From Gimesia alba (GTDB lineage: Bacteria > Planctomycetota > Planctomycetia > Planctomycetales > Planctomycetaceae): a DNA stretch of 64,000 nt. Position numbers and translations under genes: made by a program. Where the stretch lies: NCBI RefSeq assembly GCF_007744675.1, contig NZ_CP036269.1, positions 6,561,046 to 6,625,045 of the forward strand, given 5' to 3'. How positions within the stretch are numbered: the first letter of the stretch is position 1; each line of letters opens with the position of its first letter. A model generated the notes under the pieces. That model had not been told where the DNA came from. It did no database searches and saw only the letters and a program-made list of their open reading frames with translations. Shown here one piece after another: positions 54,960 to 64,000 of the stretch.

Positions 54960-56330
54960 CTAAGCCAGAGACGTTTGGGCGGGCGTCCTGACCGATTTCA
55001 TAAGTAACGCAAATTGCTGATCGTGATCACTGAGTTGCCCCGCGCTGTCCTCAAGCTGATTCTCGCTAATCGGGATCTTGAAGACATGCCCACTACCGGG
55101 AGCAACGTCAACCGACGCCGAATTTTTGTCTAACAATGCTTTCAAATTGAAGACCGTATTTCCGGCGGGAGTCATCAATTCCAGTTCATCGTTCAGACCA
55201 AACTTGTTTTTGACATCTACAATCAAGCCGTCCTCGTCACGGTCGATGATATCGCCGACAAATTGCTGCTGATTGGCCATCGAACGACCATGCTCATAAT
55301 TCTGCATACTTTCAGAAGCATGTCGCTGAAAGAAGCCCTCGGTGTAACCGCGGTTGGAGAGACTGTCGAGCATCTCCAGCAAATTGTCATTGAATTCAAT
55401 ACCCGCGGCAGCATCATCAATGGCTTTGCGATATACCTGTGCGGTGCGGGCGGCGTAAAAGAACGATTTGGTACGTCCTTCAATTTTCAGCGAGCTGATG
55501 CCCATGTCACTGAAAGTCTTCACGTGCTGCACGGCGCGCAGGTCTTTGGAATTCATAATGTAGGTACCATGTTCATCCTCGTAAGCAGGCATATACTCGC
55601 CAGGTCGCTGCGGCTCTTCGAGCAGAAAAACCTGATCTACAATCGGCAACTGCTGCTGACTTTTGGGCGGGGGAGGATTTTTGAGGACGATATCCCCTTC
55701 CAGTGTCTGGACGGCTTCATTGACTTTGTAGTCCCAGCGACACGCATTGGTACAGTTTCCCTGATTTGAATCCCGGTGGTTCATGTAACCAGACAGCAGA
55801 CACCGTCCCGAATACGCAATACAAAGCGCCCCGTGTACGAAGACTTCCAGTTCCATATCAGGACACTCTTCCTGAATTTCGGCAACCTCTTTGATGGAGA
55901 GTTCTCGGGAAAGAATAATGCGCGTCAGGCCAAATTTCTGCCAGAACTTGACTGTGGCATAGTTAACGGCGTTCGCCTGCACGGACAAATGAATGGGGAC
56001 GTCAGGCCAGCGTTCCCGGACCATCATGATTAACCCGGGATCAGACATGATCAGGGCATCCGGCTTCATGTCGATCACCGGCTCCATGTTCTTGAGATAG
56101 CTGCGCACCTTCAGATTGTGCGGTGCAATGTTACTGGCGATATAAAACTTCTTCCCCAGTCGGTGTGCTTCTTCGACGGCTTCTGCCATCACTTCCAGCT
56201 TGTTGAACTCATTTTCGCGAACTCGCAAGCTGTAGCGCGGCTGACCTGCATAGACTGCATCAGCACCAAACGCATAAGCGTACTGCATGGCCTTGCGAGT
56301 TCCAGCGGGAGAAAGAAGTTCCGGTTTCAT
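54960..56330 (-). CDS. U32-family protein (TrhP/YegQ-like, tRNA hydroxylation or collagenase-like)
   Basis: 456 residues. The U32 signature is clear (EVFVHGALCIAYSGRCLLSG) with further Cys in NCTNACRWDY, and the N-terminus ELLSPAGTRKAMQYAYAFGADAVYAG is the TIM-barrel start of the family. In E. coli the closest family members, TrhP (YegQ) and RlhA, take part in tRNA/rRNA hydroxylation; the older annotation is a collagenase-type peptidase. The C-terminal part (about 370-430) is a small beta domain. The family does not decide between these roles here. Confidence 0.85.
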   Translation of the reverse strand: MKPELLSPAGTRKAMQYAYAFGADAVYAGQPRYSLRVRENEFNKLEVMAEAVEEAHRLGKKFYIASNIAPHNLKVRSYLKNMEPVIDMKPDALIMSDPGLIMMVRERWPDVPIHLSVQANAVNYATVKFWQKFGLTRIILSRELSIKEVAEIQEECPDMELEVFVHGALCIAYSGRCLLSGYMNHRDSNQGNCTNACRWDYKVNEAVQTLEGDIVLKNPPPPKSQQQLPIVDQVFLLEEPQRPGEYMPAYEDEHGTYIMNSKDLRAVQHVKTFSDMGISSLKIEGRTKSFFYAARTAQVYRKAIDDAAAGIEFNDNLLEMLDSLSNRGYTEGFFQRHASESMQNYEHGRSMANQQQFVGDIIDRDEDGLIVDVKNKFGLNDELELMTPAGNTVFNLKALLDKNSASVDVAPGSGHVFKIPISENQLEDSAGQLSDHDQQFALLMKSVRTPAQTSLA

Positions 56331-56391
56331 TTTGATACCTAAATCTTGACTTTAACAAAGTGTAAGCACGAATGATTCAAGCAGAATAATA

Positions 56392-57321
56392 TTATTCCTG
56401 AGGGAGTTTCCATAGGGCCTGGGCAAATTTCCTGCCTAAATCCAGATAACCTTCTGAATTATAGTGCCAACGATCTGAATAACCATAATCATCGGTACTC
56501 GTCACCAGCGCTGCACGTTTGTCTTTTTCTACGAACGCCGCCTGACCGCCCCGCACGATCTCGCCATACTTCCAGACCTTTCCCTCCGGATTATCGCCTG
56601 AATCCGAAATGCGGCCTATCACCACAGGCAGGTCATCTGTCAACATCGTCGCGCGAATTAAGTCCATCAGCCGCTTTAGGTTGGCTTCATACTGCCGGGC
56701 AATTTCTTCGGAGTAGTGGGCGTCACTCTCTCCCTGCATCCAGACAATGCCCGCTGGGACCAGGGTATCCGCTTCGCCATCCTGATCGATATCCCGCGTT
56801 TGCAGTGCCCGCTTCATACCTGCCAGAAAATGGTCGTACTGATTGATACCCTGACCTTTACCCGTTCCTTTTTCAAAATCGGGATCCCAGCAGCCAAAAT
56901 TGCCTGCCGCTTCGATGGCAATCGAAGTTCCTCCACGCGAAATTTTGATCAAGGCGATATTTTCTTCTGGCGCGAGTTCTTTGAGTTTTTTTGCAAAAGT
57001 CAGTTCAGCACCAAAACGGTTGGAATAGGTATTCGCGGTGCCATCCGATTTAAAGCCAGCTCCATGCCCTGGTTGTAAGGGAGCCCAGATGCCACGACCA
57101 TCCACGGGCACGCCATCCGGAGCCGGGTTCGCGTGAAAGATCATTACTCCCGAATCCGACTGCTTCAGATCCTGGGGGAGATCTTTGACATATCCGTAAC
57201 CGTCCATGTTGGACTGGCCACCCAGAAAATACACCCGGTATGTTTTCGCTGAGGCGGATTCATTCCCAACGATGATTAGAAACGCAATCAGAGCCAGAGT
57301 AAGACATTTGAGCCGAAACAT
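56392..57321 (-). CDS. Exported SASA-domain (sialate O-acetylesterase-like) esterase
   Basis: 309 residues. The ATG at 57321 with AAAGG about 8 nt upstream begins the signal peptide MFRLKCLTLALIAFLIIVG; the upstream start at 57402 is poorer. The SGNH-type nucleophile block is FLGGQSNMDGYG, followed by the Asp-His pair in YSDRWHYNSEGYLDLG. It removes acetyl groups from sugars in related proteins. The U32 gene follows downstream 61 bp away; the DUF1501 gene is 143 bp upstream. Confidence 0.87.
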   Translation of the reverse strand: MFRLKCLTLALIAFLIIVGNESASAKTYRVYFLGGQSNMDGYGYVKDLPQDLKQSDSGVMIFHANPAPDGVPVDGRGIWAPLQPGHGAGFKSDGTANTYSNRFGAELTFAKKLKELAPEENIALIKISRGGTSIAIEAAGNFGCWDPDFEKGTGKGQGINQYDHFLAGMKRALQTRDIDQDGEADTLVPAGIVWMQGESDAHYSEEIARQYEANLKRLMDLIRATMLTDDLPVVIGRISDSGDNPEGKVWKYGEIVRGGQAAFVEKDKRAALVTSTDDYGYSDRWHYNSEGYLDLGRKFAQALWKLPQE

Positions 57322-57464
57322 GGAGAAGCCTTTCGCATCTGCTGTGTAAAAAAGAGAATTCAACTGTGATTTGGTATCACAAAGATCAATTATACAGAGC
57401 AAGTCGGGCTTAACGAAACCATAGTATGCACTTCAGATCAAGACAAGCATCAAAGAAATGCGGG

Positions 57465-58931
57465 CTACGCAATGATTCCGTCAATCGGATGGCCGTAATC
57501 CATTTCGATGCGTTTATGACCGGGCACTTCCAGACGCCGGGCATTCAGCCCCAGCTGTTTCATCAACGTGGCATGCACGTCGGTCACATAATGGGGATTT
57601 TCTTCTGCATGGAATCCGAGTTCATCGGTCGTGCCGTGCGCGATTCCGCCTTTAATCCCGCCTCCAGCCATCCAGATGGAAAAACCATACGGATGATGAT
57701 CGCGGCCATTACTCCCCTGTGAACCGGGCGTCCGTCCGAATTCGGTTGCGAACACAACAATCGTATCTTTCAGCAGACCTCTGCGTTTCAAGTCTTTTAA
57801 CAGACCCGCCGCCGGTTGATCGACCTGCATTGCCAGCTTGGAGTGACTTGCTTTCAGATTGGAATGCGAATCCCAGGCACCGGCTGCTCCCGCACCATGC
57901 ATGATCTGAATGAACCGCACACCTTTCTCGACAAACCGGCGTGCGGCCAGAAGCTGCATCCCGAACGGTTTGGTGGCGGGATTATTCAAACCATAAAGGT
58001 CCTGTGTCTCTTTGGTTTCCTGATCAAACTGAATGACGTCAGGCACCGCGGTCTGCATGCGAAAAGCCAGTTCGTACGATTTCATTCGGGCCTGAAGCGT
58101 GCTGTCATTCGGATACTTTTCCGCATTCAGACGGTTCAACTGATTGATGAGTGAGAACTCGATCTTTTGTTCTTCGTTGCTGAGGTCCAGTTCCGGTTTG
58201 GCATAGGGCAGGGGGTTCTTCGGGTCGACTTTGAGAGGAACCGAATCGTAAGCAGGCCCCAGATAGTGACCGTCTCTGACATCAAAATAACGTGGCCCCA
58301 TATTGATAAACTGCGGCAGATTCTGATTCAGTGATCCCAAGCCATAATTTACCCAGGCCCCAATGGTCGGCACTCGACCATCCAGCATATGACGGCCGGA
58401 ATGGAATTGAACCTGGGCACCATGATTATCATCGGTCGTCCACATAGAACGCACGATGGAGATGTCATCCACACAGCCGCCAATATGAGGAAACCAGTCG
58501 CTGACTTCGATCCCACTTTCGCCATACTTTTTATAACCGACCTGCAACGGATAGACTTTATTCCGCTGCTGTCCATTGGCATCATTCACGACAACCACAC
58601 GGACCCGCTTTAATTTTTCCGATTCCTGCACGCTTTTCCAGGGAGTTTCACTAATCGATTTTCCCGCATATTTCGTCAGCATCGGCTTGGGGTCGAAGCT
58701 TTCCATATGACTCACGCCCCCCCGCATGAACATCCAGATCACACTTTTCGCTTTGGGAGGGAAATGCGCTTTTCCATTAGGAAGTCGATGTTCCGATGCA
58801 GCCTGGGCGCGCTCTTCCTCTTGCAACAGTGAAGCCAGTGAAATGCCCGCGAGCCCGGAACTCAGACTGGTGAGGAAATTGCGACGGGGTAAACTGTTAG
58901 AAGAGTTCTGAAAATCATTTTGAATATTCAT
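57465..58931 (-). CDS. DUF1501 protein, Tat-exported
   Basis: 488 residues, a typical planctomycete DUF1501 protein related to the alkaline phosphatase/sulfatase fold. The N-terminus has a twin-arginine signal ([23 protein letters not shown]). Family motifs: [24 protein letters not shown] and [27 protein letters not shown]. The gene lies 9 bp downstream of the PSD1 gene, the classic pairing. The molecular function is unknown; polysaccharide turnover has been suggested for the pair. Confidence 0.92.
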   Translation of the reverse strand: MNIQNDFQNSSNSLPRRNFLTSLSSGLAGISLASLLQEEERAQAASEHRLPNGKAHFPPKAKSVIWMFMRGGVSHMESFDPKPMLTKYAGKSISETPWKSVQESEKLKRVRVVVVNDANGQQRNKVYPLQVGYKKYGESGIEVSDWFPHIGGCVDDISIVRSMWTTDDNHGAQVQFHSGRHMLDGRVPTIGAWVNYGLGSLNQNLPQFINMGPRYFDVRDGHYLGPAYDSVPLKVDPKNPLPYAKPELDLSNEEQKIEFSLINQLNRLNAEKYPNDSTLQARMKSYELAFRMQTAVPDVIQFDQETKETQDLYGLNNPATKPFGMQLLAARRFVEKGVRFIQIMHGAGAAGAWDSHSNLKASHSKLAMQVDQPAAGLLKDLKRRGLLKDTIVVFATEFGRTPGSQGSNGRDHHPYGFSIWMAGGGIKGGIAHGTTDELGFHAEENPHYVTDVHATLMKQLGLNARRLEVPGHKRIEMDYGHPIDGIIA

Positions 58932-58940
58932 GACGCACCT

Positions 58941-61900
58941 TCATCGAATCGTGATGAAATCGTTATGGTTGAGTAATGCGTGAACCAGGTTTTCTCGCGA
59001 TCGCCAGACGGAATTCTGGCTTTTTGCCGTTTTCAACAAAGACTGGGTTTCAGCTAACGCAGACAGGCATATATCCAGTTCCTGAGGCGTGGGTTCAATG
59101 CATAGAATTTTCTCATAGGCGTGTTTGACAAATTCCTGATCGCTGAGTTCGGAATGCTCTTTGCGAATCTGTCCGGCTATTTTCCGTGCCATCTGCAGAG
59201 AAACCTTGCTGTTAGCCAGCGCCAATGCCTGTTGTGGCACCACGCTTTCATTGCGACGATAGCAGGCAAAGATATCAGCGGAATCAAACATACTGAGGAA
59301 CTTATCCTGAGCATCACGAGATGTGGTAAAATACATACTACGGCGTTTACTATCAGGGTTTTTCGCCGGATCAATAGTCGGCCCCCCGCTGGTCAAATCG
59401 AGTTCGCCCGCCAGGTAGAGCAGGCTGTCCCGAATAATTTCCGATTCCATCCGCACCATATTACGTCGCCAGTAGTAATGGTTCTCCGAATCTTTTTCCT
59501 GTGTTCGCGGATCGGCGCCCATCGTGGAACTGCTGAGCTGGTATGCTTTGGAGGTGGTCATCAATTCGTGCAGATGTTTCATGCTCCAGTTATGCTCCAT
59601 GAAATCCACCGCCAGCCAGTCCAACAACTGATGCTGTAACGGCTGTTTGGAACGCAGTCCAAAATCGGTAACATCCTCCACCAGTGGCTGCCCAAAATGA
59701 CGCAACCAGATATGATTCACAGCGACCCGGGCCGTCAATGGATTCTGACGATGTGTAACCCAACGGGCAAACGCGGCACGGCGTCCGGTGCTGGCTTCAG
59801 GATACGGCTGGAATCGGGAAGCCTCTTTTTCTGCTGGCCCTTCCAGTGCTTTGAGTGATGCCCGCACGCGCGTGTATTTCTCGCCCGGTTTACTGATCGC
59901 CTGCTTTGCCGTTGCGACCTGTTTTTTCGCAGCCGCAATTTCTTTTTCGACTTTTTTCTTTGCTGCGCCGGTTGCTGCTTCTGACTTCTCTTCGGCTTTC
60001 GCCAGCTTTTCTTCAGCTTGTGCCAGTTCATATTTCCGGGCAGCCAGAGCTGCAGCCTGTTTTAATTCTGCCTGTTTTTCTTCTGGTAGTTTTGAATATC
60101 GGGCCTTATCGGCTGCGAAGGAAGTTTTTAGAGCAGTCTTTGAAAGGCGTGCTGTTTGCAATGAGAGCGTGGCTGCTTTGGACTTTGCTTTCGCCAGAGC
60201 TAACGAAGGTTTCACAGACTGTTTGCCATCAATCATCTCTTCATCAGCGGGCAGCGAACTGACGTTGATCATCTCGAATTCCGCCGCAGCGTCAAATGCC
60301 AACAGATCGATTTTTCCAGACTCGCGCTGGAGCGGCAAGCGATAGGAAATCGCGTGCTCGCCATTCAGCGACACGTTGACCAGTTGATCGCGAACTTTGA
60401 TTTCGAGTTCGTACGGTTCGTTCAGATTTACTTCGCATCCATGCCGTGCTTCGGCGGGGTAAACGGATTTGGAACCTTCGTTGTAAGAAACCTGTAGCTT
60501 GGAGCCCGGCTGAACCGCGCTCAGGTAAATCATTTTTTCCCGCTTGTCATCGACATCAAAGGCCAACCCGACCGAACGCCATTTATCGCCACCGGTCGTT
60601 TTGAATTTGAACTTCGCTTTGAAGTTCTGCGGATGGTCCTGTTTCGAACGCAGATATGCGCGGCCGTATCCGGTTTTGGTTTGAATCAGCTTGCCCTCCT
60701 GATAGGCCCATTGACCGGGGCCCATCGTCCAGAGTTCTGGTTTCGCTGCCTTGAAATCATCTACCAGAAAGGGGGCTGCTTTTTCGGGATCTTTCTGCTG
60801 AACCAGTTCAGTTTGCGCGGCCTGCTCCAGTTTCGCCAGTTGTTGTTTTGCCTGTTGGGCCGATTTTTCAGCAGCCGCGATCTTGACGTCTGCAGCTTTC
60901 AACTGATCTTTGAGCACAAAATCCTGAATTCCGGGATGGTGTGCTTCAGGGGGCAGAGCAACCGGTGTGACATTGAAAGGATCGAACGTAAACAGTCCGG
61001 GCGGCGCCGGTTTCATTTCCCGGCTTTGATCGGGATCTTTCTCATTGCCGCGAATGTGTACGTAGGTTTTGGCGTCGGCGTGGGCATCGAAAATCCGGGG
61101 CAACCCGTTTTTCTCCAGATCGGTTTCGCCGGGCAGGGCATCGAGGCGTACCTGATACGGTTCAAAAATGGCCCGCATCTGATAGTAGTCTACGTTCGTC
61201 AGCGGATCATATTTATGATCGTGACATTTGGCGCAATTCATGGTCAGCCCCAGGAACGCCTTGGAAGTATGTTCCAGAGTACTGTCGAGCCAGGTCGTGC
61301 GGTTGAACAGATAATAATGACGCGCCAGAAATCCGGTCGCACGCAGGGCTTCATGATCGGTCGGCTTGAGCTCATCGGCGGCGAGCATATCCTGCACCAT
61401 CTCAGCATAACTGCTATCCCGATTTAAGGACTCAACAATCCAGTCGCGCCAGTGCCAGATATGTTTCTGACTGTAGCGGAGCTGCTTACCCAGGCCATAC
61501 CAGTCGGTATATCTCCAGATATCCATCCAGTGCCGCCCCCAGCGTTCGCCATGCTGCGGGCTCGCTAACAGTTTGCGTACGACTTTTTGATAGGCGTCCT
61601 TGTCAGAATCATTCACAAAATTCTGTAACTCTTCCTGCGTGGGTGGTAAACCGATCAGATCGAGATAAACACGACGCAACAAGACCCGCTTAGACGCCGG
61701 TGCTACTGTAATCAAAGCCTGTTGTTGTCGTTGCGCTGCCAGAAAGGCATCGATCGGATTTTGCGTTGGAGAATCACCCGGTAGCTTTGCTTTGACCGGT
61801 GGCTGAAACGCCCAGTGATCTTTAGGACTGCCGGGGATTTCTTCTTTTGGAGTGACGGCTCCCTGTGCGATCCAGGCTTTGATCAGCGCGATTTCATGCT

Positions 61901-62234
61901 CATTCAGCCGGGAACCTTCTTCCGGTGGCGGCATTTGTTCGTCTGCTTTGGCGAGAATGCGTTCGAGCAACAGACTCTGATCTGGGTTGCCAGGATTGAG
62001 AACCGAACCGCTGTCGCCTCCGTTCAGCATGAGCTCGCGCGTTTCCAGGCGTAACTCAGCTTCCTGCTTGAGCGAACTATGGCAGGCATAGCACTTCTCC
62101 GCGAAGATCGGTTTGATCTCTTTTAAGTAATCCACCTTCTCAGCGGCAGGCAATGACGGAGAAATCAACAGCGCCAGAAAACCAAGCCCGAAAACTGAGG
62201 TGGAACGAATTGTTCTCATTAGTCGTAGTCTCAT
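58941..62234 (-). CDS. PSD1 and planctomycete cytochrome C domain protein with DUF1080-like insertion
   Basis: 1097 residues. Signal peptide, then a PSCyt1 c-type heme motif CYACH (C48, C51, H52), a DUF1549 (PSCyt2) region (about 160-370, RRVYLDLIGLPPTQEE, ERWGRHWMDIWRYTDW), an inserted beta-sandwich (about 490-670) resembling the 3-keto-disaccharide hydrolase DUF1080 fold, an Ala/Lys/Glu coiled coil (about 690-810) and the PSD1 (DUF1553) domain (about 830-1095). It starts the operon with DUF1501. The start at 62234 is near AAGGT with too short spacing; an in-frame ATG at 62219 is an alternative. Confidence 0.9.
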   Translation of the reverse strand: MRLRLMRTIRSTSVFGLGFLALLISPSLPAAEKVDYLKEIKPIFAEKCYACHSSLKQEAELRLETRELMLNGGDSGSVLNPGNPDQSLLLERILAKADEQMPPPEEGSRLNEHEIALIKAWIAQGAVTPKEEIPGSPKDHWAFQPPVKAKLPGDSPTQNPIDAFLAAQRQQQALITVAPASKRVLLRRVYLDLIGLPPTQEELQNFVNDSDKDAYQKVVRKLLASPQHGERWGRHWMDIWRYTDWYGLGKQLRYSQKHIWHWRDWIVESLNRDSSYAEMVQDMLAADELKPTDHEALRATGFLARHYYLFNRTTWLDSTLEHTSKAFLGLTMNCAKCHDHKYDPLTNVDYYQMRAIFEPYQVRLDALPGETDLEKNGLPRIFDAHADAKTYVHIRGNEKDPDQSREMKPAPPGLFTFDPFNVTPVALPPEAHHPGIQDFVLKDQLKAADVKIAAAEKSAQQAKQQLAKLEQAAQTELVQQKDPEKAAPFLVDDFKAAKPELWTMGPGQWAYQEGKLIQTKTGYGRAYLRSKQDHPQNFKAKFKFKTTGGDKWRSVGLAFDVDDKREKMIYLSAVQPGSKLQVSYNEGSKSVYPAEARHGCEVNLNEPYELEIKVRDQLVNVSLNGEHAISYRLPLQRESGKIDLLAFDAAAEFEMINVSSLPADEEMIDGKQSVKPSLALAKAKSKAATLSLQTARLSKTALKTSFAADKARYSKLPEEKQAELKQAAALAARKYELAQAEEKLAKAEEKSEAATGAAKKKVEKEIAAAKKQVATAKQAISKPGEKYTRVRASLKALEGPAEKEASRFQPYPEASTGRRAAFARWVTHRQNPLTARVAVNHIWLRHFGQPLVEDVTDFGLRSKQPLQHQLLDWLAVDFMEHNWSMKHLHELMTTSKAYQLSSSTMGADPRTQEKDSENHYYWRRNMVRMESEIIRDSLLYLAGELDLTSGGPTIDPAKNPDSKRRSMYFTTSRDAQDKFLSMFDSADIFACYRRNESVVPQQALALANSKVSLQMARKIAGQIRKEHSELSDQEFVKHAYEKILCIEPTPQELDICLSALAETQSLLKTAKSQNSVWRSRENLVHALLNHNDFITIR

Positions 62235-62711
62235 ACCTTAATATTTACCACGGAACCGAAAGCCTGATAAGTCCTTACTTTTGATTTTGATATATTATAT
62301 ATATTTTTCTTTATATATTTTATACAAAAATAGACTTCTTTTCACGTATCTGGGCTCTTTCAGAACAAAATAACACTGAATCAGACAAAAGAGTGGGCTG
62401 GCTTTTAGCACCTCTTGAATTGCAGCGATTCCGGACTCTGCCTGACGTTTCAGACTGGTATCAGGCTTGAAGTCCTGTTTGATCACGTCTACTATTGCCG
62501 TTCAGGCCGCTGGGACTGACAAAGAGTTAATATGAATTCCAGAAACGATTTGTGTCTTTCGATGCTATCGTGGAAATCACTTCTAATTCTGAAAAGTGTC
62601 ACTGGTTTCGTGATCCATTTCCGTTAGGAGTCCGTTTCATAAGATTCAGAGTCCGGATTGTGCCTGGAACGCAATTTCGTCAACACGCGATTACAGATAA
62701 GGGATTCGATA
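62235..62711. other. AT-rich divergent intergenic region
   Basis: About 475 bp between the PSD1 operon and the membrane protein. Positions 62281-62340 are almost purely A/T (repeated TATAT words), the most AT-rich segment seen by eye in the window, and probably part of the PSD1 promoter region. A 63-codon frame at 62295-62486 is not supported as a gene. No other signal recognised. Confidence 0.45.
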
Positions 62712-63461
62712 ATGGCTGATGATTCCAATATGAGCAACGAGCAGGAACCTAATCAAGCTTCTCACAAAGATGATACGCCATCTAGTATCTATTTGATTTC
62801 GTATCCCAAAATTGTCTTTCTCTATCCGACCTTGATCGTGTCGATTGTGGCTGCAATTTTCATGTCGATTGCAGGGGAGTCTGCCCACATTGGCGGCAAT
62901 CGCGAACACATGGCGGAAGTCATGGCGTTAATATTTCTCGTCGTGTTTGGTTTAAACATTACGGTGCTGGCGTTTGACTTCCCGCGCACCACATCACTGA
63001 CACTGTTCTTTCTGGGGGTGGCGATCTTTATGGGGATCTGGATGCTACTGCGATTCAATCCTGACATTGTGCCTGCCCTGACCAATTTTTTGAAAAGTCT
63101 ACGTCCCTGGGCGAATTCCCAAATGTATTGGATGTTCTCCGGCATCCTGGGCCTGATTTTTGTCGGGGTGGGAATCAGTGTGCGTTTTGACTACTGGGAA
63201 GTGAAAGGCAACGAGTTGCTGCATCACCACGGTTTTTTAAGCGATCTGGAACGATTTTCGGCACCGAATTTGAAAATTGACAAAGAGATCAGCGATATTT
63301 TTGAGTACATCCTGTTACGATCAGGACGACTGGTGCTGCATCCCCGTAACGAGCCCCGGGCGATCGTGCTGGACAATGTGCCTTTCATTTCCAAAAAGGA
63401 AAAACAGATTACCCGGATGCTGGGAGCACTTCAGGTACAGGTAAGACCAGAGAGCCATTAA
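62712..63461 (+). CDS. Membrane protein with C-terminal PH-like domain
   Basis: 249 residues. The ATG at 62712 has AAGGGAT 8 nt upstream; the upstream frame start at 62658 is poorer. The N-terminal acidic leader is followed by four hydrophobic segments (about 35-155), then a soluble domain (about 160-249: YWEVKGNELLHHHGFLSDLERFSAPNL and GRLVLHPRNEPRAIVLDNVPF) that resembles bacterial PH domains. Function unknown. It ends 143 bp before smpB. Confidence 0.75.
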   Translation: MADDSNMSNEQEPNQASHKDDTPSSIYLISYPKIVFLYPTLIVSIVAAIFMSIAGESAHIGGNREHMAEVMALIFLVVFGLNITVLAFDFPRTTSLTLFFLGVAIFMGIWMLLRFNPDIVPALTNFLKSLRPWANSQMYWMFSGILGLIFVGVGISVRFDYWEVKGNELLHHHGFLSDLERFSAPNLKIDKEISDIFEYILLRSGRLVLHPRNEPRAIVLDNVPFISKKEKQITRMLGALQVQVRPESH

Positions 63462-63604
63462 GGTCGCTTTTCAACTGAACCTTCCCGCCGGAAGATGTGT
63501 CGGTCCTGAACGGGGAACAGCGTTGGTCCCTGTTTCGTTCAACAAGTTATTAGATAAAAACATGAGCTGTGGTTCCGGCGTGTCGTCGGTGGGAGATTTT
63601 GGCA

Positions 63605-64000
63605 ATGGGGAAAAAAGGGAAAAAGAAGGCTGCGAAAGAAGACCCGAATTCGCGCACCGTCTGCCAGAATCGAAAAGCGCGGCATAACTATGAAATCCTG
63701 GATACACTGGACTGCGGGATTGTATTAGCGGGCAGCGAAGTCAAAAGTGTGCGCGCCAACAAGATTTCGATCGAAGAGGCCTTCGCCCGTATTCATAATG
63801 GGGAAGTCTGGCTCTATAACTGTGATATTGCCCTGTATCCCCAGGCCAACACAATGAATCACCAGACACGGCGTCCACGTAAACTGCTGATGAAAAAATC
63901 AGAAATCAGGAAGTTTGCTGAGCGCGCTGAAAATTCCAGCCTGACGCTGATTCCGTTAACTGTCTATTTCACGCGCGGGTTAGTAAAAGTGAAACTGGGC
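63605..64000 (+). CDS. smpB: SsrA-binding protein SmpB (partial, C-terminus outside window)
   Basis: Small basic protein that binds tmRNA and delivers it to stalled ribosomes in trans-translation. The frame is open from ATG 63605 (GGGAG about 9 nt upstream) to the window edge, 132 codons in all. Family motifs: NRKARHNYEILDTLDCGIVLAGSEVKSVR, NGEVWLYNCDIALYPQAN and RPRKLLMKKSEIRK. A Lys-rich N-terminal tail precedes the core. The remaining C-terminal tail lies beyond the window. Confidence 0.95.
   Translation, partial: MGKKGKKKAAKEDPNSRTVCQNRKARHNYEILDTLDCGIVLAGSEVKSVRANKISIEEAFARIHNGEVWLYNCDIALYPQANTMNHQTRRPRKLLMKKSEIRKFAERAENSSLTLIPLTVYFTRGLVKVKLG

Noticed and set aside
62281..62340. Very AT-rich stretch as a possible replication origin
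   Set aside because: No DnaA boxes, dnaA/dnaN genes or clustered repeats nearby; more likely a promoter region.
62295..62486. 63-codon minus-strand frame
   Set aside because: No SD, lies in the AT-rich gap, and the sequence matches no known family; composition alone is not enough.

Overview
The window looks like chromosomal DNA of a planctomycete, most likely the Gimesia / Planctomyces maris group (the genus is from recall, not a search). The markers are a PSD1/planctomycete-cytochrome-C protein paired with a Tat-exported DUF1501 protein, a PhoD phosphatase, a secreted ceramidase, tandem alpha/beta hydrolases, EF-hand proteins, and many exported proteins of unknown function. No rRNA, tRNA, CRISPR array, insertion sequence or prophage gene was seen. 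Start codons were chosen by Shine-Dalgarno (SD) position, signal peptide and family N-terminus; several genes have weak or no SD.

Layout. 1-7.9 kb (minus strand): a truncated exported thioredoxin/heme/PDZ protein, a PhoD phosphatase, a tandem alpha/beta hydrolase, and the aguB-aguA agmatine-to-putrescine pair. 8.2-12.1 kb (plus): NAD malic enzyme, a Zymomonas-type pyruvate decarboxylase and a YciA-like thioesterase, which could carry malate to pyruvate to acetaldehyde. 12.3-20.4 kb: an FAD/NAD(P)-binding protein, a minus-strand TauD dioxygenase plus methyltransferase pair, and a diverging plus-strand row of acyl-adenylating ligase, acyl carrier protein, CAT-fold acyltransferase and DUF2156 acyltransferase. 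This reads as an unrecognised small specialised-metabolite or lipid-conjugate pathway. 20.6-27 kb is mixed: a small exported protein, an SRPBCC protein, an AT-rich stretch with a frameshifted gene, a solitary DNA methyltransferase, a ceramidase, an anchored protein and an M28-PDZ peptidase. 27.4-34 kb holds a giant membrane protein with a spermidine-synthase-like domain, an exported protein of unknown function and an EF-hand protein.

34.3-55 kb is a nearly complete type II secretion (T2SS) locus: a secretin-N-domain-only protein, GspE, F, G, H, I, J, K, L, a composite GspM-like protein with a possible GspC/PilP-like end, the GspD secretin, a putative lipoprotein and a BON-like protein. No separate gspC and no prepilin peptidase gene lie in the window. 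The unusual parts are the secretin-like protein without a pore domain, the composite M protein, and an EF-hand loop in GspK.

55-62.2 kb (minus) holds a U32-family protein, a SASA-domain esterase, DUF1501 and PSD1 proteins. 62.7-64 kb (plus) holds a membrane protein and the start of smpB, cut by the window edge.
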